Of a DNA stretch of 14,389 nucleotides, positions 9,846 to 14,389 are shown one piece after another. The DNA lies in the NCBI GenBank assembly GCA_037445895.1, contig JBBIJO010000032.1, positions 1 to 14,389 on the forward strand, in the 5' to 3' direction. Source of the stretch: JBBIJO01 sp037445895. Its GTDB lineage: Bacteria > Bacteroidota > Ignavibacteria > Kapaibacteriales > UBA2268. How positions within the stretch are numbered: position 1 is the stretch's first letter; the number at the start of each line of letters is the position of its first letter. The position numbers were made by a program, and so were the translations under genes. The notes below the pieces were generated by a model. The model worked only from the letters and a program-made list of their open reading frames with translations, searched no databases and was not told the DNA's origin.

Positions 9846-9877
9846 AAGCCGTTCTTTATGAACGGCTTTTTTTTTAT
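9846..9877 (+). terminator. Intrinsic terminator of the HU gene
   Basis: AAGCCGTTC (9846-9854) pairs perfectly with GAACGGCTT (9860-9868) around a 5-base loop TTTAT, and nine T residues follow from 9867. It lies 17 bases after the HU stop codon. This is the clearest rho-independent terminator in the window. Confidence 0.92.
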
Positions 9878-9910
9878 TTTTGTATGTTTTTGTTTTTTAA
9901 AAACTCGATT

Positions 9911-10843
9911 ATGCAAAAAGAAATTCTTTCGAAACCATATTTGATAAGTGTTGATGACCTTTCAGTTGCCGATGTAGAACTCATTTTTAATACAGTAAAG
10001 TCCTTCCAACAACAAACTCAAGAAAATTTTATTTCGAATGTGCTACAAGGCTATATCGTTGCACTTGCTTTCTTTGAACCTTCGACTCGGACAAGAATTT
10101 CTTTCGAATTAGCCACAGAAAGATTAGGAGGAAAAACCTTTCTCTTTTCGAGTAATACAAGTAGCCTTACCAAAGGTGAGTCGTTGCTCGATACACTTCG
10201 GACACTCGAAGCAATGGATGTTCAAATTTTTGTGGTGCGCCACAGCTGTTCTGGTGTCCCCCATTTTCTACAGCGAAATACAAGCAAAATGATAATTAAT
10301 GCGGGCGATGGCAAACACGAACATCCAACCCAAGCTTTGCTCGATGCCTATACTATTTATACACATTTTGGAAAAATCAAAGGGCTTAAAGTTTGCATTG
10401 TTGGTGATATACTCCACAGTCGCGTTGCGCGCTCGAATTTTCTACTTCTGAAAAAGCTTGGTGCTCAAATTTCACTTTCGGGACCCGGCACTTTGGTTCC
10501 AACACATCATTCAATTTGGGACGTTAATATTTTGCGGAATATCGACGAAGCAATTGAATGGGCAGACGTAATTATGCTTCTTCGTTTGCAAAACGAAAGG
10601 ATGGATTCAGGATTACTACCCTCGTTGGGGGAATATTCGAAATACTATGCATTAACGCTTGAACGTATTAATCGTAAGCCAGAACTTGTTGTCCTTCATC
10701 CGGGTCCAGTTAACTATGGAATTGAGTTGGAATACGAGGTAACGAGCTTTCCAAATGTGTTGATTCAAAATCAGGTTACCCACGGGGTTTTTGTTCGTAT
10801 GGCTTTGCTTTCTCTTTTAGTTCGAACGTATGAATCAAACTGA
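9911..10843 (+). CDS. pyrB: Aspartate carbamoyltransferase catalytic subunit
   Basis: A 310-residue enzyme that joins carbamoyl phosphate and aspartate to N-carbamoyl-L-aspartate, the first committed step of pyrimidine synthesis. The carbamoyl-phosphate site FFEPSTRTRISFE (54-66) is intact, as are KGES with Lys88, HEHPTQALLDAY (136-147), VGDILHSRVARSN (164-176) and Arg225 in LLRLQ. The late block HPGPVNYGIE (263-272) has Tyr269 where HPxPxNRG is usual in this branch. I chose ATG 9911; the in-frame ATG at 9884 falls almost in the T-run of the HU terminator and would add an unconserved MFLFFKNSI. Neither start has a Shine-Dalgarno sequence. No pyrI regulatory chain, pyrR or pyrimidine attenuator is visible nearby. 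The 3' end overlaps prmC by 14 bases. Confidence 0.95.
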   Translation: MQKEILSKPYLISVDDLSVADVELIFNTVKSFQQQTQENFISNVLQGYIVALAFFEPSTRTRISFELATERLGGKTFLFSSNTSSLTKGESLLDTLRTLEAMDVQIFVVRHSCSGVPHFLQRNTSKMIINAGDGKHEHPTQALLDAYTIYTHFGKIKGLKVCIVGDILHSRVARSNFLLLKKLGAQISLSGPGTLVPTHHSIWDVNILRNIDEAIEWADVIMLLRLQNERMDSGLLPSLGEYSKYYALTLERINRKPELVVLHPGPVNYGIELEYEVTSFPNVLIQNQVTHGVFVRMALLSLLVRTYESN

Positions 10844-11705
10844 CAGTAAGGTTCAACATTCCGGCAGACTTTGGCGAATTATCGATATTATTTCGTGGGG
10901 CGCAAACTACCTCGAGGAAAAAGGCTTTGCGTCTTCGCGTTTAATAATCGAAATTCTACTTGCTCATATCTTAATGTGTAAGCGTATCGATTTGTATCTG
11001 AACTACGATAAACCATTAACAAAAGACGAACTTGCTCAACTAAAAATAACCTTGAAACGGATACTTAATCACGAACCGTTGCAATATGTTTTGTCCGAAA
11101 CACAGTTCTTAGAACATAAAATTTTACTCAACCATAGAGTATTTATCCCACGACCCGAAACAGAAATCCTTGTCAAACAAATAATTGAAGATTTCAAAAA
11201 TAAAATGCATTCTCCGTTGAAAATCCTCGATATTGGTTGTGGAAGCGGTGCGATTTCTATTGCACTTGCAAAATACTTCGTTAATTCGAATGTTCTTGCA
11301 ATTGATATATCCGATGAAGCTATAAGACAAACCGAAGAGAACGCCACGGTCAATTCAATTATGAACATAACGATAAAAAAAATAGATATTATAGGAAGCA
11401 TTCCCGAAGGGAAATATGAGATTATCGTTTCGAATCCCCCCTATCTTTCAATTGAAGAATATGCGAGTGTTGAGCCAAATTTGTTGTTCGAACCACGCGA
11501 ATCGTTGACCGATGGTGCCGATGGACTCCGATTCTATCGGCGATTTTCCGAAATTTTTCCCGTGCTTCTTGCTTCCGATGGTAAATTCTACCTCGAAATT
11601 GGCTATAACCAAGCCGAACAAGTTGCTAAAATTTTTGCCGAAAGGAAGTTCGCGATTCGATTTATCCAAGATTTTAATGCAATCAAAAGAATCGTTTCGA
11701 ATTAA
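10830..11705 (+). CDS. prmC: Release factor glutamine methyltransferase
   Basis: A 291-residue S-adenosylmethionine-dependent methyltransferase that methylates the glutamine of the GGQ loop in release factors RF1 and RF2. An N-terminal helical domain (about 1-105) is followed by the PrmC signature EPLQYVLSETQFLEHKILL (82-100), the linker FIPRPETE (105-112), the SAM-binding motif ILDIGCGSGAISIALA (132-147) and acidic Asp159. The catalytic NPPY (202-205) binds the target glutamine, and EPRESLTDGADGLRFYRR (221-238) is the family's late block. The start overlaps the pyrB end by 14 bases without a ribosome-binding site. PrmC is often next to prfA, which is not in this window. Length and motifs are complete. 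Confidence 0.95.
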   Translation: MNQTDSKVQHSGRLWRIIDIISWGANYLEEKGFASSRLIIEILLAHILMCKRIDLYLNYDKPLTKDELAQLKITLKRILNHEPLQYVLSETQFLEHKILLNHRVFIPRPETEILVKQIIEDFKNKMHSPLKILDIGCGSGAISIALAKYFVNSNVLAIDISDEAIRQTEENATVNSIMNITIKKIDIIGSIPEGKYEIIVSNPPYLSIEEYASVEPNLLFEPRESLTDGADGLRFYRRFSEIFPVLLASDGKFYLEIGYNQAEQVAKIFAERKFAIRFIQDFNAIKRIVSN

Positions 11706-11734
11706 TATAAAGAAATATTAAAATTAAAAATTTT

Positions 11735-13306
11735 ATGAATAGTTTTGCATTTTTCGACGAAATGAACCAGAATACAAGATTAATCGCATATTTAGTCTAT
11801 TTCATTATTTTGTTTCCTATACTTTTTTATCCTATTGGAGCCGATTTTGCCATCTTTTTGCTCGGCGGTCGTTCCGTTTTCGAAGGCGGTAAAATCTATG
11901 TGGATTATATCGACATAAAGCCTCCTTTTGTCTATTACTTTTTTGCCTTTGTTTATTCTTTGTGTGGGAGTTCGCAATTTCTGATTCAACTTTGTAATTT
12001 CGCTCTAAATTTTGCTATTGCAACTTTGATTTACGAAATTGTTGTTAGGACTACGAACAGAGGTAGCTTAGCTCTTCTTTCTTCAATCCCGTATGTTTTT
12101 TTGATACACGCTTTCGACTACCACAAATTGATGGAATTAGAAAGCCTATTTAATCTTATCTTTCTACTTATACTATACATTATCCCGTTTGCTAAAAAGA
12201 TAAAACTAAAATTTATTCTTATTGGATTACTCGTTGCTGTCTGCATCTCATTAAAATATGTTTTGGGAATTATACTTATTGCTATAGCGCTGGTTGAATG
12301 GGAAAAGGAGAATGTTAAACATAGCGTTAAGAAACTTTCTATTTTAGCAATTAGTTCAGCTCTCTTTTCTATACTTTTGTTTTTACCCGTTATCATCGAT
12401 AAGGAAATTTATAATGGGTTTTTGCGGGTTGTGGATTACCTTGCTTATTACTATACACTTGTAGTCGATAAAAACAGTAATTTCAAGTATATATTGGATT
12501 CGACTGGGACGTTCTTTGGGGTTTATTTTTCGATTTTCTTCCTTATTTTGGGATTTATAGGGATTTGGAAAACGTTGAGATCGTATGGGTCTTTTGCTAC
12601 GTTGGAAAGTCGTTTACATAGTTTTTTGCTTTTATCGTTGCTTCTGCTTTCAATCTCGATTATTATAGAAAATAAATTCTTTTCGTATCATTTCTTGCGT
12701 TTATTCGCTATCCTCTCTATTTATATTGGGATTGGGTTTAATGAAATTATTAATGAACTAAAAGAAATTAAGCTTTGGCTTAGGAAATTTATCATTGCCT
12801 CCCTTGTTGTAGTATTTGCTTTGTTTTCGACCTTTCCACGTTTCGTTAGTCATTCGATACCAATCTTTTACCATTTTTTCGATCGGCAGAAATACTTCAA
12901 TTATTACGACCGCCCCGGAACGAACTTCTATAAACTTGCCCAGGAGATGAAAATTAAAGAATTCATTAATCCACAGGTGAAACAATCGGATACAGTGATT
13001 TTGGTGGGCGATGTCCCCTCCATTTATATGTATCTGCGCAATAATAATTTTTCGGCATTTCCATTCGCTGTTTTTTATCTTTCACCCTATCGAATCCCCA
13101 AAGAGTGGGAAAAAATACTTTACGATGAACTAAATAATAGCCGTTTTATTATCGTTCAAAGGAATGATGCTTTTCATTTTTATCGGTATAAACCCTCGAC
13201 TTTCGAAGCACTTCAGTGGAAAAAGGAATACTACAACGTTATTTTGAACAGATTTCGAATTGTTTTCGAAACGACAGATTTTATTGTCTATAAAAGGATT
13301 GATTGA
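11735..13306 (+). CDS. GT-C fold, ArnT/PMT-like multi-pass membrane glycosyltransferase (putative)
   Basis: A protein of up to 523 residues with about eleven hydrophobic segments (roughly 16-34, 65-80, 82-104, 112-127, 134-152, 158-187, 200-221, 256-278, 296-312, 318-336, 350-366) and a C-terminal soluble domain (about 370-523). The first extracytoplasmic loop has the GT-C pattern: Asp37 in GADF, then GGRSVFEGGKIYVDY (44-58) and KPP (62-64). ENKFFSYHF (312-320) resembles another loop block of this superfamily (PF13231-like). Such enzymes transfer sugars from lipid-phosphate carriers to protein, LPS or other lipids on the periplasmic side. Donor and acceptor cannot be read from the sequence. 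An in-frame ATG at 11762 (MNQNTRLIAYL) is an alternative start; neither has a convincing ribosome-binding site. It follows prmC after 29 bases and nearly touches the next gene, so it is probably in the same unit. Confidence 0.75.
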   Translation: MNSFAFFDEMNQNTRLIAYLVYFIILFPILFYPIGADFAIFLLGGRSVFEGGKIYVDYIDIKPPFVYYFFAFVYSLCGSSQFLIQLCNFALNFAIATLIYEIVVRTTNRGSLALLSSIPYVFLIHAFDYHKLMELESLFNLIFLLILYIIPFAKKIKLKFILIGLLVAVCISLKYVLGIILIAIALVEWEKENVKHSVKKLSILAISSALFSILLFLPVIIDKEIYNGFLRVVDYLAYYYTLVVDKNSNFKYILDSTGTFFGVYFSIFFLILGFIGIWKTLRSYGSFATLESRLHSFLLLSLLLLSISIIIENKFFSYHFLRLFAILSIYIGIGFNEIINELKEIKLWLRKFIIASLVVVFALFSTFPRFVSHSIPIFYHFFDRQKYFNYYDRPGTNFYKLAQEMKIKEFINPQVKQSDTVILVGDVPSIYMYLRNNNFSAFPFAVFYLSPYRIPKEWEKILYDELNNSRFIIVQRNDAFHFYRYKPSTFEALQWKKEYYNVILNRFRIVFETTDFIVYKRID

Positions 13307-13308
13307 AA

Positions 13309-14247
13309 ATGTTTTTCGAAGTTGCTGGAATTTCTGTCCATCCTTTGATTCCTCCTTTGGTAGCTTTTTTGATTTCGGTATTTACTTCGACCGGTGGTGT
13401 AAGTGGTGCTTTTATTATTCTTCCATTTCAAGTAAGTGTGCTCGGTTTCACAGCCCCGGCGGTTAGTGCTACAAATCAACTTTACAATGTAATTGCTATT
13501 CCAAGTGGCGTTTATCGTTATGTTCGCGAAGGTCGTATGGTGTGGCCTCTCACTTGGATTGTTGTTAGTGGAACTTTGCCTGGCGTATTAATTGGAGCAT
13601 TTGTTCGAATTAATTATTTAACTAATCCAATAGCCTTCAAAGTCTTTGCCGGGTGTGTCCTGCTTTATATAGGAATTCGGTTGCTTCGGGAAAACTTATC
13701 CAAGAATTTCAATAAATCTACAGCAGTCGAAGAACGTTTTGCTCGCGAAGTAAGGCAATACAAGTCATCCAATGGAAAAATTAAATTGCCAAAGGCGAAA
13801 GTTATTTCTTTCAACTTCAATATTCTCGAATATGAGTTTGTTGGCGAGACTTTTCGGGTTCGAACAATCCAAATTTTTCTTATCAGTTCAATAGTTGGGA
13901 TTGTTGGCGGGATTTATGGCATTGGGGGCGGGGCAATTATGGCGCCTATTTATGTTGCTTTCTTCGGTCTGCCTGTTTATACTGTTGCGGGGCCTGCGCT
14001 TATGGGAACTTTTATTACGTCCATCTTTGGAACATTGGTCTATCAATTGTTGGCTCCGTTTTATCCGCACCTTGCTGTTGCTCCCGATTGGAAACTTGGG
14101 ATTCTTTTCGGGCTCGGAGGTCTTGTGGGAATGTATGTTGGGGCTCGCTTGCAAAAATTTTTACCTGCAAAAATTATAAAATTTATATTAGGTTTTTCTA
14201 TAATCTTTCTTGCAATTCGATACATTTCGGGATTTATTTGGAAATAG
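13309..14247 (+). CDS. TauE/SafE family membrane permease (sulfite/organosulfonate exporter family)
   Basis: A 312-residue protein of the TauE/SafE family (PF01925). It has the family's two-fold repeat: the first repeat contains STGGVSGAFIILPFQ (27-41), the second GIYGIGGGAIMAPIY (201-215) and YTVAGPALMGTFI (224-236). About eight hydrophobic segments flank a polar central loop of roughly 50 residues (about 130-182) rich in Lys and Arg, probably cytoplasmic. Family members carry sulfite, sulfoacetate or other sulfur anions, but many are uncharacterised and no sulfur-metabolism gene lies nearby, so the substrate is open. I chose ATG 13309; AAAGGA (13293-13298) is ten bases upstream. An in-frame TTG at 13303 with four-base spacing, overlapping the preceding stop, is a real alternative. 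The 3' end overlaps the convergent partial gene by 14 bases. Confidence 0.88.
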   Translation: MFFEVAGISVHPLIPPLVAFLISVFTSTGGVSGAFIILPFQVSVLGFTAPAVSATNQLYNVIAIPSGVYRYVREGRMVWPLTWIVVSGTLPGVLIGAFVRINYLTNPIAFKVFAGCVLLYIGIRLLRENLSKNFNKSTAVEERFAREVRQYKSSNGKIKLPKAKVISFNFNILEYEFVGETFRVRTIQIFLISSIVGIVGGIYGIGGGAIMAPIYVAFFGLPVYTVAGPALMGTFITSIFGTLVYQLLAPFYPHLAVAPDWKLGILFGLGGLVGMYVGARLQKFLPAKIIKFILGFSIIFLAIRYISGFIWK

Positions 14248-14389
14248 AATAGAGCCCTTCGAACAATTTCAACACTCCTTGTCCAATATCGCCTAAGTCT
14301 GTTTCGCTCCGTATAATTTTAATGTGCAATTTGTTGAGATTATTTTTGAAATTTTTTAAAAAAATTAAAAAAGTACTTGCTTTTTTTTT
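14234..14389 (-). CDS. C-terminal end of an unrecognised protein (partial, runs off the window)
   Basis: On the minus strand, the frame ending with TAA at 14236-14234 is open for 51 codons to the window edge, so the start lies outside. The last residues read NNLNKLHIKIIRSETDLGDI, then GQGVLKLFEGLYSISK and stop. The composition is protein-like, with charged residues alternating with Ile/Leu/Val as in a mixed helix, and no stop interrupts it. The first residues visible are a Lys run encoded by the terminal A-tract. The gene converges on the TauE/SafE gene and the stop lies inside that gene's last codons. I do not recognise the family, and 51 codons without a stop in AT-rich DNA is suggestive rather than proof. 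Confidence 0.55.
   Translation of the reverse strand, partial: KKKASTFLIFLKNFKNNLNKLHIKIIRSETDLGDIGQGVLKLFEGLYSISK

Noticed and set aside
9508..9861. Plus-strand frame of 117 codons overlapping the HU gene
   Set aside because: It is the shifted frame of HU; the HU frame carries all family motifs and the ribosome-binding site.
13303..13308. TTG start for the TauE/SafE gene
   Set aside because: Possible (SD spacing is even acceptable), but an ATG follows two codons later and the first residues are not conserved; kept only as an alternative.

Overview
The window is an AT-rich bacterial chromosome segment. It holds the 3' part of a ribosomal RNA operon (16S end, tRNA-Ile, tRNA-Ala, 23S, 5S) followed by about 10.6 kb of housekeeping and cell-envelope genes. 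LPS-export components (LptG/LptF-type permease, lipoprotein-type LptC) point to a Gram-negative organism with an outer membrane. The mix of gene types, the scarcity of Shine-Dalgarno sequences despite an intact anti-SD at the 16S 3' end, and the T/A-rich promoter-like elements fit the Bacteroidota/Chlorobiota/Ignavibacteria side of the tree. That placement is inference; a 16S search would settle it.

Layout. (1) 1-3793, plus strand: rRNA operon in the classical order 16S-Ile(GAT)-Ala(TGC)-23S-5S. The spacers carry a boxA-like sequence and several segments that pair across the whole 23S to form its processing stem. (2) 3916-7278, minus strand: a tightly packed set transcribed toward the rRNA operon. 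In transcription order it is a saccharopine/lysine-6-dehydrogenase-like oxidoreductase, xseB, an LptG/LptF permease and a DUF1460 amidase-like hydrolase; two of its three junctions overlap as TAATG. (3) 7366-9259, plus strand, divergent from block 2: lptC, tpiA and a pgsA-like CDP-alcohol phosphatidyltransferase, joined by two ATGA overlaps. (4) 9260-9877: a leader with promoter-like elements and a terminator-type hairpin, then an HU-family DNA-binding protein gene and a strong intrinsic terminator. (5) 9911-14247, plus strand: pyrB, prmC, a GT-C-type multi-pass membrane protein and a TauE/SafE permease. (6) 14234-14389, minus strand: the C-terminal end of an unrecognised gene that runs off the window and converges on, and slightly overlaps, the permease gene.

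Functionally, lptC and lptG lie in two divergent operons that share one short intergenic region, so the periplasmic and membrane parts of LPS export may be co-regulated. pgsA and tpiA link this to glycerophosphate and phospholipid supply. pyrB and prmC are ordinary housekeeping genes (pyrimidine synthesis, release-factor methylation).

I found no mobile element, CRISPR array, defence system or secondary-metabolite cluster. The observations most worth following are the hairpin in the HU leader, the strong excess of the palindrome TTCGAA, the competing RNA structures around the 23S, and the truncated convergent gene at the right edge.
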